Position numbers and translations under genes: made by a program. The notes beneath the pieces were generated by a model, which had not been told where the DNA came from, ran no database searches, and saw only the letters and a program-made list of their open reading frames with translations. DNA of 64,000 bases, taken from the NCBI RefSeq assembly GCF_003473485.1, contig NC_053044.1, positions 37,948,091-38,012,090 on the forward strand, given 5' to 3'. The DNA comes from Medicago truncatula (lineage: Eukaryota; Streptophyta; Magnoliopsida; Fabales; Fabaceae). Positions 13,126-25,204 of the stretch are shown here, piece by piece (position 1 is the stretch's first letter; each line of letters starts with the position of its first letter).

Positions 13126-13386
13126 ATGTCTCAGAATTAGGGAAACGTTGAGTTGAACAAGAAGAAGGAGGGTGACGACAAGAAGAAAGAAAAATCACCG
13201 ATGACATGGTACGAAATCACATGTGATGGATCCGTCAAAAAGAAGGATTCGAAGGTGCTGGTGTATAATCATTCGAGGTTGAGGAGGAGCGGGAGGACAT
13301 GCTATTTTGGTCCTCAGCCAAAAGCAGGTGCCCTAGGGACTGTCGAGGAAAACCCAATTGACTTGTGTGATGAGGAAGATGATTGA
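13126..13386 (+). pseudogene. Small charged ORF in the Mutator-like element, broken by an early stop
   Basis: From the ATG at 13126 the frame reads MSQN, then a TAG at 13138, then continues open (GNVELNKKKEGDD and on) to a stop at 13386. Without the TAG (one substitution from CAG) it would be about 86 codons. The product is Lys-rich at first, with an RLRRSGR basic patch and an acidic tail ending EEDD. An upstream AG suggests a leader intron. I do not recognise the family; it is probably element-borne. Confidence 0.45.
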
Positions 13387-13720
13387 ATGTAATGAGTTGT
13401 AATAGCTAATTGTTTTGGATCTTTTTTTATGTTTTTTTATGGTACATTTTGGTTGACATATTGGTACTTTGAATAAATTTGAGTTTTGAATAATTTCAAT
13501 TAAAATCGCATCTGAAATAATTTCGATTAAAGTCACGTTTCGAATAATTGCGTATTCGAATAAAAATTAATTAAATCTAACGTGAATTGAACTAATTAAA
13601 ATTGCATAATGAATAAATAAATTCGAAAAGTGAATAAATAAGATAATTATTGTTCCATTCAAAACAAAATGTATTACGCATATTCAACTGTATATGTTAT
13701 CACATTACATTCCAGAATGT

Positions 13721-13955
13721 ACCTTCCAACTGCAACAATTATCTTACCCTTGAATGGGGCAAATTCAAACTTGCTAAACAGCAGGACTCCAACATCCGAT
13801 CAACATCTTGAATGATGGTATTCAAGTGTCAAAAGAATGAGGTGCATTCCTTGACACTTCAATACTAGTATTCAAGATGCTTATCGAATGCTGGATTCCT
13901 GCCGTTTAACAAGTTTGAATCACCCCATTCAAAGGAAGACAATTGTTGCAATTGG
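13721..13955. repeat. Hairpin 1 inside the Mutator-like element
   Basis: An inverted repeat of about 235 bp. The left arm starting at ACCTTCCAACTGCAACAATT pairs with the right arm ending ACAATTGTTGCAATTGG. The loop is about 13833-13850, flanked by GTGTCAA and TTGACAC. Its shape resembles a large miRNA-type foldback. It is paralogous to the adjacent hairpin. Confidence 0.75.
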
Positions 13956-13962
13956 ACGTTTG

Positions 13963-14291
13963 TACCTTCCAACTACAACAATTGTGTTTCCTTTGAATGG
14001 GGTAAATTCAAACTTGTCAAGCAACATGACTCCAATGTTCGACCGACATTCTCATAGTTCCATTGAAAAGATTAAATTCTTGTTAGGTTTTGTTTAAATG
14101 ACGGTATTCAAGTGTCAAAAGAATGAGGTCCATTCATTGACACTTCAATACATTCATTTAAACCGGCCTAACAAGAACTTAATCTTTTGACAGGAACAAT
14201 GGGAATGTCGGTCGAACATTGGAGTCATGCCGTTTGGCAAGTTTGAATTACCCCATTCAAAGGAAGACAATTTTTGTAGCTGGAAGGAACA
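13963..14291. repeat. Hairpin 2 inside the Mutator-like element
   Basis: An inverted repeat of about 330 bp. The left arm (ACCTTCCAACTACAACAATT onward) pairs with the right arm ending at about 14291. The loop is at about 14119-14137, again between GTGTCAA and TTGACAC. It shares arm sequences with hairpin 1, so one hairpin was tandemly duplicated and then diverged. Confidence 0.75.
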
Positions 14292-14303
14292 TTCATTCGG
14301 TAC

Positions 14304-14651
14304 CTAATGACGATCTTCTGGCGGAATAAAACTTTTGATGATATCTTCAGTTGATCTCAGCAACGTCACCCGCATATCGATCCACTGGAACATGTTGTGC
14401 TCCCAAAACATGCTCGTCACGTTTTCGTCGTTCGTTAATTCCACCCAAGTGAATGATACTCTCCCCTCGTAGAGCGTTGGACGTTTATACCGAATGTGTT
14501 CCACCCTCCTTGTGTCTTTGAGGTTGACTCCTTGGTTGAATTCAGTCAGTTCATCCTTGAGACCTCTTAACGTTACACCAAGGCACCGAATCTTCAACCT
14601 CTGAGGTTCTCCGCCGTTGAATTGTGTATGAACGTCGATCCACCCGGCCAT
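14304..14651 (-). CDS. ORF of the Mutator-like element, 115 codons
   Basis: Open frame starting MAGWIDVHTQFNGGEPQRLK and ending SFIPPEDRH. It contains FTWVELTNDENV and FWEHNMFQWIDMRV, wording that I associate with the N-terminal, PB1-like region of plant Mutator-type proteins; I cannot verify that here. The catalytic and zinc-knuckle parts of a transposase are absent. Just upstream (minus strand) is AT-rich non-coding sequence, then the right TIR. It may be an element-specific first exon or an independent small protein. Confidence 0.5.
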   Translation of the reverse strand: MAGWIDVHTQFNGGEPQRLKIRCLGVTLRGLKDELTEFNQGVNLKDTRRVEHIRYKRPTLYEGRVSFTWVELTNDENVTSMFWEHNMFQWIDMRVTLLRSTEDIIKSFIPPEDRH

Positions 14652-15339
14652 TGTTTCAAATCTACAACATAACTATATTAAAAACAAATATTCAAACCCT
14701 AAAAAATTTATAAAATTTTTAAAAATATATAAATTCAAGCAATATAACTTCATTATAACAGGTATTCATAATATATGTTAATAGCATTTCAGATCTACAA
14801 CATAATTATATTAAAAACAAAAATTCAAAATTTAATAATTAAAGAACAACTAAAATTATAAACATATAAACACATATACTAATTAAAATGTATGACAATA
14901 GCATAAGTGATAACTTACTTGTGATTTTGTGGAAGAAATTTTGGATGATTTGGTAGAGTTTTTTTAGAGAGAGTGAGTGAAAATTTGAGAGAAAGATGAT
15001 GAAGGTGATGATGGAGTGAGTGAGTTTCTGGGTTATGGCTACTGACTTGAATATATCACGAACACAACGACATTAAACTACCGCTGGAAAGCTAGCGGTT
15101 GTTAACTGCCGGCGCATAGCCTAACGACAGTTAACTGTCGCTGGGAGTAAAAACGTCATTTACTTGTATCAATAAAAAGTATTCTCTGTTAGAAAAGCAA
15201 TTTTCTTGGGAAAATTCTATTCAACATCTTGGGCTTGGATCACAATTTGAGCCCATATCAAACACAAAGGACTCCTTCTCCCACCCTATTGATTTCTCGC
15301 ACGCAATTCGTGTTTTTCTTATGGTCTTCACAAAAATAT

Positions 15340-15950
15340 AGTGTTTTTCCTATGTGCAATTCGTCATTGTCACTCAGTCAAACAATCACTCTCTGTGAGT
15401 ACAACGTGTAAAAAACAGAAAACATTTTTTGGTTTGATGGGTTACGAGGTAGAGGTAGGTACTTACTTAAATAGAACTAAAACATCCAGGATGAAGAACA
15501 CTTGGAAGACATTCATCGGTCAAATTTATGCTAAATTTTGTGCAAATTAGAGTAATAGACAAATAATAATAACTTCAAAAACCCATAGTTTTGGCATCAT
15601 TGGGTTGAACATTGTGCATTGAAGTAACCCAAGTTACTACTCAATGTAACCCAAATGCTTTCTTATTTTGATTTCCTTGGCGCGGGGGAAAGTAGAAATT
15701 AAAAAATGCATAGTTGAAACATAAAGGGAAGAGGGAAAGAAGAAAATGAAGAATAGAAGGGAAGAAAAGCAACCACCGTAGTTGAGAGAAGGGAAGTGTT
15801 TGGAATGAAAACATCAGAGAAGTGGCTGAATTGAATAAGTTGGGATATCCTGTAGATCGACAGATAATTGAGAAATGTACTATAAAGTACAATAATTTGG
15901 AAATCTTTGATAACACCATCAGGTGCATAATTTTCCAGACCACAAGAAGC
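15340..15950 (-). pseudogene. 5' end and upstream flank of a Di19-like unit
   Basis: At about 15355-15400 the sequence GTGCAATTCGTCATTGTCACTCA corresponds to the start-codon region of the Di19-like genes (compare 61098-61120), followed by their conserved upstream flank (TTTGATGGGTTACGAGG). Exons 1 and 2 are missing: the LTR remnant sits where they should be. No coding capacity remains. Confidence 0.45.
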
Positions 15951-16800
15951 AATATTTTTAATGAATGTAGATAACAGTGAACGAGTTACAATGATATTAA
16001 CTTCAGATAGACATTTTAACTCATGAGCATATTTGATATTTATAACATATCAAATAGCAGGATCATACCTTTTTCCAATGGAAATGCAATTTGCATCGGT
16101 AACGTCTGAGCTGTTACTGATGGTATTTTCATCTAAGAAAAACTCATGAGCTTGGAACATATACATTGTCCCAAATATACATTACTGATGGTATCTTGTC
16201 ATGCAATGCCCAATCAACATCGGAGACACCGTTTTTCCGCGAGTTTCAAATGCGCCATGTAGAAAGTATACATCGATATATTAACACAACGAATTGAGTT
16301 ACATAATTAAGAATAAAATTCACCTACCCTGAAAGTGAGCTATGTTACATTTAAATCATATGAATCACAAGATAAGCAGTAGATAGCTTTCGCAAGGTTG
16401 GGAAGCTTGAACTCTGCACCATCCTGATTTCCTCCTCCCCGAAATTTTCATGGCACACAGGATAAATCTGATATAGGAGCAGTGAAGCAGTCATTCAGAT
16501 ATCAAATTTAAGTTATAACTACGTATACCTGTGTTAAATGTTTAGAAATGTCCTATTCATTTTTTCAATAGTTATTGACTAAAATGGTTGCTTCATGCTA
16601 ATCTTTTTATTAGCACTATATCAAGCTGCTATATAATATTTTTATTAAATTTCACATAGTGCAGAAACTTCAATGAGTCCAGTTATCAAATCTATCAAAC
16701 CAAATCTGAAAAAAAAGGAAAGTACTTTATCAACAAGTTTTTCTGAACATAAATTATAAAATCCACGAGGTCATACCATTCCATATGAGTCATCTGTCTG
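15950..16800 (-). pseudogene. Di19-like pseudogene, truncated in exon 2
   Basis: Exon 4 (about 16255-16070) contains stops and its splice acceptor has changed from AG to GG. Exon 3 (about 16467-16387) is open (PVCHENFGEEEIR) but the first finger Cys is Tyr. Exon 2 is broken up near 16660-16680 and ends at about 16801, where the sequence jumps directly into the 3' flank of the next unit (ATCAAATAGGTTGGTTA; compare about 3765-3782). This looks like a crossover junction between units. Confidence 0.6.
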
Positions 16801-17160
16801 ATCATCAAATAGGTTGGTTAACGAATCATGACTAAGAAGTCTCTCCGATTCGATTTCCAGTTCAAATATTGAAGCATTTCCATGAAAATATGCATATCAC
16901 AACATGGTGATAAGAAAGAAATGTAAAACATATAACTTTTAAATAAATAAATGTAGCTAAATTGTTCAGTAACCACATTGCCACAAAATAAAGCCAACCA
17001 ACCATCCAATTGCTAGCTATCCAATATGCTAAAGATATGCTGTTATCCTATATTAATAATTCATGCACCAGAATAAAACTCAATGCTTGATGTTACAAGC
17101 ATCAAGGCTATCTGAAGATATAACTAAGTTGTTCCTCGCTACGACTATGTATCAATTCAA

Positions 17161-20100
17161 TTAATCTAAGAATAAAGCTGAAATGAGCAGCTCCTGAGCA
17201 AATGTAGCCCTGTCACTTCTCTCTTGAACATCTTGTTCATTGCCGGTATCTGGTGCATCTTTCTCAAAGCTGCAAACAGAAAACCAACGGTAAAAATTTT
17301 GAAAAAAAATTAAAGCAGAGTTTAATAATGTGTATAAAGAACTTAAACTACTTCAACAAATATTTAATACATAAATGTTTGGAATTTACTTCATGGTACC
17401 ACTTCAAAATTCAGATATTACCACATTTACAAGTAATTAAACAAACATATTCAAAGAGACGAAGAATACAGATTTACTTCTCGAGAGAATGTGATTGTGA
17501 ACCATATCATAGGAAGATATTGAACAAAGTCAAGTAATTCTGGCGATAAAAGGGGGTGCCACACTACTCTACAAAACTCAAGGTTTGGAATAACAGTTTT
17601 CATATTCTGAAAGACAATATTTTTTTTTTTTTTTGAATCGGCACATATTATTAAACGTCATCCCCGCAAGACGCAGGGTATGAACGAAACAAGATACAAA
17701 TGGTGCCCCATATAGACGGTATACCATAACCACCTAAGAACACCCCTGGAGATAAACTCACCAAAACACATCACCACCTAAAACAGACTCCAAAAAACAA
17801 GCAATGTAAACACGGTATCCACCACCGCCCATCGTCACTACTCACCCACAAAGAACACCCTTAAAAAAACTCTCATACCCCAACACCTAAGCTGAGTCAC
17901 ATTTCGAAGAGCACCTAACCGAAGGATCATACAGCTATCACAAACCTCGCGACCTCCAATCCACCGAAAGAGCACAACACAAAGCCCAAAAATCAACTTA
18001 ATTCCAAGATTTGACTCCCGATCTCGAATCAAAAGTGATCGGCCCACCAGACTATAGAAACAAATTAGCAGGGCACCCCTCGCCCCCGGTACACCAGAGA
18101 AAAATCAAACCAAGTCAAACAAAAATTGCAGCTAGACCCCGACTCCCGATCTCGAAGCCAAATGAATCGGCCCATCGAAAACCAGCACACGATATGTAAG
18201 ACAAAAGACAAGGCATGCGAAGTTTAAACAACAAACAAATCCAAAGGAAAAGGCTCAAACAACGTGACACCCACCCTCCAAACTCCGTAAACACCTAAAC
18301 CACTCAAAAAGCACAAACAAGAGCTAGAGACGACGAACATGGACCCGTGTAACATAGGTTGCTTTTTAAGGAAATCACCCCAACAAACACCCCCCTCCTC
18401 ACTTAGAACACCAACCACCACCACACAACATCACCCCCGAGAAAGCTCCCTTTCACAAAGCGTTTCGGCACCGGATCCGCGACCACCAATCCAAACCACA
18501 CCAAGACAACCCCACGTACACCCACGCAAACCGAAACACCACCACCACCAAGAAACAAGCGGCCACACAAACACAAATCTAAATGAAGATGAAACCAAAC
18601 AGCAAACACGGCCAGCGACGCCGGTCTAGAGCAGAAAACACAACCCCCAGATCGTATACAGGCGGCCGCCTATGACAAGTAGAAGGCGTCCGTTGCCGGT
18701 GTAAACAAACAACCATGCCAAAAAACCTCCCACCCCATCACCACCAAACCACACATCAAAACCACCCATCGCACCACCACAACCACCAAACGGACCGGAA
18801 AACACAATCGCACCACCAACATCCACCACCCAAAGACTCTGATCAGCACAAAAGAACAACCACCACTACAACAAAACTCCGACAGCAACAAAGCAACTTC
18901 ATAACCACAACTGTCATGAACAATGAGCTCTATCCGACACGCTGGCGAACAGAAAGGCAGCGACACAAGAAGATCCACACATCTGTACTTAAGGTACCAA
19001 ACACCAACAAACGCTACCAATAAGTGGAACAGCAGAAAACGGAACTCCAAAACCAAAACACCCAGTTGCCGCCGTTGAGAGGCGGCACCACCTTGAGAAA
19101 ACCCAAACCTGTTTCACACTTGAATCACCAAAGAGAAGCGATGTTAAGCGACCCCAAGGAAGTTTGGAGGTGATGTCGAGGCGGATCTCGTCGCACCACA
19201 GCTAGTTGGGCGGAAACGCGGAGAACAAGCGGCAGAGAACAGTCACCGCCGTGAGGACCCAACACCACCACCATGACAGATGAACAAGGAACCCATCGCA
19301 AAAAACCCACCACCCACGACGGACGAACAACACCTCAACAACACGACAATAATGATAAGTTACTTAGTAAACCTCTCGCAACATTATCCTTTAAACTGTC
19401 AATATAGTAATTATAATAATAGCAGGTTACTCCATAGCTAGACTTAGATCATGATATTTAGAGAAACCATCTGAATTGCATCTCAAGTCAATAAATACAA
19501 GCTATTTAAGTGAGTGTAGTACATTTATGTATCGGCATACATTATGAGACTCCTTTAATCAAATTAAGATATAATTTCGGAAGAACTAATTAGAGAGAAC
19601 ATCAGAATGATATCATATTATCATCTACTCACACCTCCTGTATCTTCCAAAGTAGCCTTAAAACGGAAATAATATTAGAGAAATAAAAATGTGAAGAGCG
19701 GGAATATAATGGTCTTGTTTATTATATGTAACGTCTCATCATAAATAGAATGAAGACACTATTGATAATATGTCACTGAATAAACTCTCAGCGATATCTC
19801 GTAGATCCACAGATAATTGAGAAATGTACTAAAAAGTCCAATAATTTGGAAATCAATGGTAACACCATCTGGTACATAATTTTCAATACCACAAGAAGCA
19901 ATAATTTTATTAACTGTAGAGATGAGTTACACTGTTATTAAATTCAGATAGAAATTTTCACTCGTAAGTATAGTTGATATTTATAACATATCCAAGAAAA
20001 GGATCATACCTTATTCCGCTGGAAATGCCTTTTTCAACAGCAGCGTCTGAGGCATTACTGATGGTATCGTCATCTGAGAAAAAATCATCGAAGCTTGGAA

Positions 20101-21531
20101 CATATGCATTAGTGATGGTATCTCTCTTGTCATGCAATGCCCAATCAACATTGGAGTTTTCCCGCTGCTTCCAAATTCCCTATGTAGGAAGCATACATTT
20201 TTATACCACCATAATGAATTGATTTAGATAAGAATCAAATACTACACTGAAACTGAGCTATGTTACAATTAAAGCACATAAATCACAAGATAAGCAACAG
20301 ATACCTTTGGCGAGGATGGTAAGCGTGAGTTCTGCACCATCCTGGTTGCATCCTCCCCTAAGCTTTCATCACACAAAGGACAAATCTGATATAGGAACAG
20401 TGATGCAGTCACTCAGATATCAAATTTCAATTATAACTAAGTATACTTGCGTTAAATGTTTAAAAATGTCTTATTTCATTTTTTTACTTGGTTTTTGACT
20501 AAAATGGTTGCTTCATGCTCATCTTTTTGTTAAGATCAGGACAGTGCACTATATCAAGCTGCTATATAAAATTTTTGTTCAATTTCATTAGAAGCTAAGC
20601 AAAGACATCAATTTATAAAAACAAGTTATTAGTTCTGTTATCAAATCTATCAAACCAAATCTAAAAAAATGGAAAATACTTTATCAATAAGTTTTTAGGA
20701 ACATAAATTATAAAATCCAGGACGTCATACCATAGTATACAAGTCATATGTCTGATCTTCCGAACGGTGACGCAGTGCAGAAACTTCAATGTCAAAAGTG
20801 CATGCGGGACATTTTATAGCACATGGAGAATCACTATGAAGATCAATAGGATTGGAAATTGAATCACCTTCTGTTAGGTTTAAAATGGATCAGCATCAGC
20901 AACTTATTTCTAGCAAAAGAAGTCCATTTTGCATGACATACACTGATACAGATGCAAAAGCTCACAAAATACCAATAAGCAACAAAAAATAATGATGCTA
21001 AATCTGAGAAACATGTTTATGCAATTAGGGGAAAATTTGTGTGATTGAAATCATAAAAAGTTCTCTTCATTCTATTCAGTAAGACAATAGAATTCATCAC
21101 CTAAATTAAAGACTTGACATATGATCAATTCATTCTATTCAGCAAATTATCCAATGTTCAGTTAAGAGAACAAAACACAATAACATTCATAGATCAAACA
21201 GAACCTATTAATTCCGTAAGGAACCAACATATTTTTTTTCTACGTATGTTATGCTACTGTTAAGCAAAATAACTCATTTTTTTTCACACACAGAGATTAC
21301 AAAAATCAAATTAAAAAAAAAAAAACCTTTTCCATCCTCAGAAGTACTGTCATTATCAACTTGATTCCCGTTAAAATAGTCTTCTCGGCTTGGTAAGAAC
21401 ATGCTTTCGTTAATATCGGAAAGATAAAGCTCGATCGAATCCAGATTGTTAGAAGCAGGAAAACTTTGAGGCAATTCTTCTGTAGTAGTTGGTGAAGAAG
21501 AGCTCACAATGTTTTTGTTTTCAATCGTCAT
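17161..21531 (-). CDS. Di19-like protein, intact copy B with a retroelement in intron 4
   Basis: Five exons on the minus strand: 21531-21327, 20870-20731, 20385-20305, 20179-20010 and 17269-17161. All junctions are GT-AG and phases match, giving 234 residues. The exon order and motifs repeat those of copy A: CPACTFDIEVSAL in exon 2, ICPLCDESLGEDATRMV in exon 3, the acidic SFDDFFSDDDTISNASD in exon 4 and QERSDRATFAQELLISALF at the C-terminus. The first finger half has an ALRHRSEDQ segment with one His, but the second half still lacks histidines. Exon 4 is about 24 bp shorter than in copy A (the ADVPSQDN segment is missing). Intron 4 carries a 1.7-kb insertion (17620-19344), which could reduce splicing. 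Family assignment is by motif reading. Confidence 0.62.
17620..19344 (-). mobile_element. Poly(A)-ended non-LTR retroelement, non-coding, in intron 4
   Basis: A 1,725-bp insertion flanked by GACAATA (17613-17619 and 19345-19351). The left end is a T run (17620-17634), so the element lies on the minus strand and ends ...ATGTGCCGATTC-poly(A), as plant LINEs do. It is far richer in GC than its surroundings, with strand bias (C/A-rich on the plus strand). No reverse transcriptase or endonuclease is visible; the open frames in it are low-complexity (His/Pro or Gly/Val). The intron of copy A (around 4505-4515) is the empty site. It could be a LINE derivative that lost its coding part. Confidence 0.65.
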
Positions 21532-24007
21532 TGTCACTCACAACTCACTAACTCAATGTAAAGCTTTTTCTTTAGATGGTTTATGAGGTAGCTACTTATT
21601 TATATACAACAAATTCTCTTTGTGAGATTGTGTGTATAAATTGTGATAAGCACAAATGGAAAACAATTATTGTATTAAATTATATTTTCCATAAACTGAA
21701 TATTGTGATTAAAATAAAGCTAAGAAATTGTGATCATCCTTGAAGCTAAGAAGGTATTTGTGAAATAGTACCCTCTTCAAAGGAAACGGTAAGTTGTACA
21801 GATGAATGGCACTTGGAACACATTCATCGGTCAAATAATAATTTCGAAATTTATTGACTTGAGACAAATGATAATAAGGAATTTTGGCTTCATTAGGCTA
21901 AACACTGTTCATTGAATTAACCAAAATTAAAAGGTTTTTGTTGTGTTTTTTTTTTTCCTGGCGCGGGAAAAGAAGAAATTGAAAAAGCAGAAAACCGAAA
22001 GAAAGTTACTTGTAGAGTGATTGAAGTGAAGAAGAGTGGAAGCTCTGAAGTTATTTGTAGTCATCACCATTCACCATGCACCACCCATCACCACTTCTTC
22101 ATCGTCTTCTTCTTCATAAAAGTTCTTTTGAAACTTACATTTTAAACTTAAATTTTTGTCCCCAAATATGTAAGAGTAATCTCAGTAGGTGGTATCAAAA
22201 TTTCAAAATAGTTTTGAGTATTTACTTTATTAGTGAAAATAGTCCCCGTTAAAATAATCTCTCGATACGAACATTAACTATTTCCATATATAGAAATAAA
22301 TATGTTGAGCGACTAAGATAACAACATTTCCGAATCATTTTAACGTAATGAACTATCTTGATAAACATAGTGCATAATCAAAGATTATTTCAAAATTTCA
22401 ATACATTGAGAAACTACTGTAACTACTTGTTACACATAGGACTAAATTGAGTAAAAAAAAAAAAAAAACTCATTCGAAGAACTCATTTTGAAACTCACTG
22501 GGTAAAAAAAAAAACTCATTCAAAGAACTCATTTTGAAACTCACTCTAAAACCCTTTAAAATTAACTAATTTTCTTCTCCATCTCCGTAGGAAAAAATTT
22601 CCCATCAAAACAAGGTAGTCCTTGCTAAGATCCACATTGACATCTATATTCACAACTTTTTATGCTAATTTTTTTTAATTCTTTAAAAATTTGTCTAAAG
22701 ACAATTGTTAAAATTTTCTTACAAGAAATAATCAAATTTTATAAAATCATATTTAATTGTAAGTATTTGGACAAGAAAAAAAATTAACTATATATTTTTT
22801 AAATAATTGAGTGATATATTTTTTGTGGCTATATCTGAATGCGGGTCTAAATACTTTTGACCAAAGCAAGATTTCCTCTCAAACTTTTGTGTTGACTTTT
22901 TGTCTTTTAAAAATTATTTAATTTATAATTCTTGTCTATTTTATTTGTCAAATAACTAATTTGTTTTAAATAATTGTATAAAATTTTCTAGTTTCTATTT
23001 TTTTTATTATAAATTGTAACTTTTGGTATATGTCACTTTGAAGAACATTAATAACATTATTATATTGATCCTTAAAAAAAACATTATTATATTGATTGGT
23101 TCAAAAAAACATTTTTTTTTTTTGGTTCAACAAAAAAAAAACATTATTATATTGATGATAGTCATAGACATTGTCTTTAAAGAGAAAATAAAAAATAAAA
23201 GTAGTGGAAAATCAAAAGAGAAAACAAAGGCGGAAATGAGAGAGTTGACGTGATCATATCTAGTCTAGGCTTAGTATAGAAGAAGTCTTGCATAGTCATA
23301 AACATTTAATCACATAGTTATATTGATGATAATTATTGAAATTATCTCTAAAGCAAAAGAAGAAAAATAATATAAATTAAAAAGATAAAACAAAGAGGAA
23401 AATGAGAGAGTTGGCATGCGATCATATGCTATAGAAGAAGTTTTGCAAAGTAACCAATATTTAATGACATAATTTTAACACACACAAAAATACATATAAT
23501 TTTTAATTATTTTTAGAATATATTTTTATTCTTTTCTCTTTTCAACTTTTCTCAAGTTAGTGAATTTGTCCAAAGAAAATGTCCAAATACTTTTGACCAT
23601 CAACTTAACTTTTCCTTTAAACAATTACATTTAGAATATTGTTCTTTTATATTAATTAAATAATTAAAACCATAGCCATAGTAAAGGAAAAGACGAAAGA
23701 GAGAGAGAGAGAAATAGACGTGCTAGTCTACAATAATAAAATAATTATTATTTGTATTAATCATTTCTTTTTGAATAATTTTACATTTTTAAGTAATAAA
23801 TAATATAATAAAAACATATATATTTAATAAACCTTTTTTTACTGACTAAATTAATATCCTCTTTTCAATGGCAACTTTGGAAAAATAATACTCTACCTAC
23901 CTCTCAAGTCTCGACCCGTTTACAATTGTCTGATTTTCTTCAAATTTGTTTTATTTAGCTATCGGAATTTCAAAACTTTTATTCAATCCATGTTTATTTT
24001 TGGACAA
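21532..24007. other. 5' flank of Di19-like copy B and spacer
   Basis: About 21532-22090 and 23150-23920 match the flank of copy A. At about 22450-22545 a block of about 45 bp (AACTCATTC-AAGAACTCATT) is present twice in tandem, each with an A run. No gene is supported. Confidence 0.5.
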
Positions 24008-24235
24008 TTTTTTTTTTTTTTTAGATAGACGAAATGGCAAAGCCATTATAAACTCACACACACAAGTAGAGGTACCGAAGTTCGAACCCCGGTCATGTCA
24101 TCCGGCCTAACAATTTCGGCAATCACCACCTGAAATTTACAAACAAAACTGAGGTCTCGAGTTCGAACACATATAAAAGTGTTCAACTTAACATTATCGA
24201 TATTCTCAATTGAAGTATGTATTACTGACATTCAA
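24008..24235 (-). mobile_element. SINE-like element
   Basis: The T run at 24008-24022 is a poly(A) tail on the minus strand. That strand has a tRNA-type B-box (GGGGTTCGAAC, complement of 24080-24090) and ends TTTGCCATTTCGTCTATC-A(n), a familiar plant SINE tail. The 5' limit is uncertain. Confidence 0.5.
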
Positions 24236-24911
24236 AATTAGTTGTGAATTCGAACAATAAAATCACACCAACAAATCTTAGATGTGTGGGGCAAAGGAAG
24301 GATAATCAATGAGCAAAGTAGTTTCAAGCAACATCAACAACAAACAGACCTAGATCAAAGTGTGAAGTAACACCACGTACATAACCAAAGCAACCAAGAT
24401 AAGAAGGAAAAGAAAAACAACACACAAATACCGAAGGTGTTTGTGAAGTGTTTCCCAATCCGAAGAACTTCACCGAAAGAAACTTAACTCTAAAGTTCCC
24501 TCCTTTAGTTTTCCTAAGATTGATCTCTCCGTTGAAGACACTCAAAAAATTGAAGAATGAAACCTTGTCCAGACACAGACAAATTGCGCTATTATTTCCT
24601 GGAATGAGCCACAATTTGAAGGTCGTACATAGTATTGTGAACCTGATACAAAGACCCACCACGATTTTTGCGAACAAAAACCTCCAAATTACTGAACCAA
24701 ACCGTGCCATGATTTTGAGAACTTCAACATCAATTTTGAGTCAATTTTAAACTGTCACCATAAAATCAAAGATGATAGTTTGTTTTGGGTTGAAGTAATG
24801 AATTACTAATTTTTATATCTTCCATTAAATGAAAACATCAAGTTGCCAATTCATTTTATTGCCCCACTTTTATTTCTTGTTTGAATAAAAAGAAGTGTGC
24901 CATTTTAATAA
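24236..24911. other. Spacer without a supported gene
   Basis: Open frames of 100-128 codons overlap on both strands (24324-24750) but neither resembles a known family. From about 24765 the sequence is the duplicated 3' flank also seen at about 3300 and 8790. Confidence 0.4.
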
Positions 24912-25204
24912 GGAAAATGCTAGATATCAAGAATGATTTTATAAGAAAAATTCAAGAATGACATGGCACAATAATCACCTTTAGATTTCAGTCTCATTTA
25001 TTAATCTTTCATAAAAAAAAGATACATAATACCCACCATCCCATGATTTCCGACCCACCACCCCATGATTTCCGGCCAGGCTGAGATTTTATTGGTTAAC
25101 ATTAATTTCAGGACTATTTCTTGATAAAATCTAAGGGTGATTATTCTACCATATCATTCTTGAAATTTTCTTGAAAAAATCTTTCTTGATATATAGCATT
25201 GCTC
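24912..25204. mobile_element. MITE with 9-bp target duplication
   Basis: A 293-bp foldback. The left end GGAAAATGCTAGATATCAAG mirrors the right end (complement GAGCAATGCTATATATCAAG), continuing through ATTCAAGAATGA-type sequence for about 75 bp. It is flanked by TTTTAATAA (24903-24911 and 25205-25213). The paralogous flank at about 3462-3478 lacks it. The 9-bp duplication suggests a Mutator-type MITE. Confidence 0.8.

Larger units (their letters stand above)
12470..15205. mobile_element. Mutator-like element, non-autonomous, long TIRs
   Basis: A 2,736-bp element with terminal inverted repeats of well over 100 bp. The left end begins GAAAATTTC, and the complement of the right end begins GAAAATTG. 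Both ends share the block ACAAGTAAATGACG and a GC-richer motif around CAGTTAACTG. Flanks are CTGGGAAAA (12461-12469) and TTGGGAAAA (15206-15214), a 9-bp target duplication with one mismatch, as expected for Mutator elements. Joining the flanks restores sequence matching the LTR copy at about 32090-32150, which serves as an empty site. It contains a broken small ORF, a minus-strand ORF and two large hairpins, but no recognisable transposase catalytic domain. Confidence 0.85.

Noticed and set aside
18339..19056. Open frames of 96-128 codons on both strands rich in His/Pro or Gly/Val
   Set aside because: They lie in a GC-skewed retroelement, overlap each other in opposite frames and have no domain-like content; composition explains their length.
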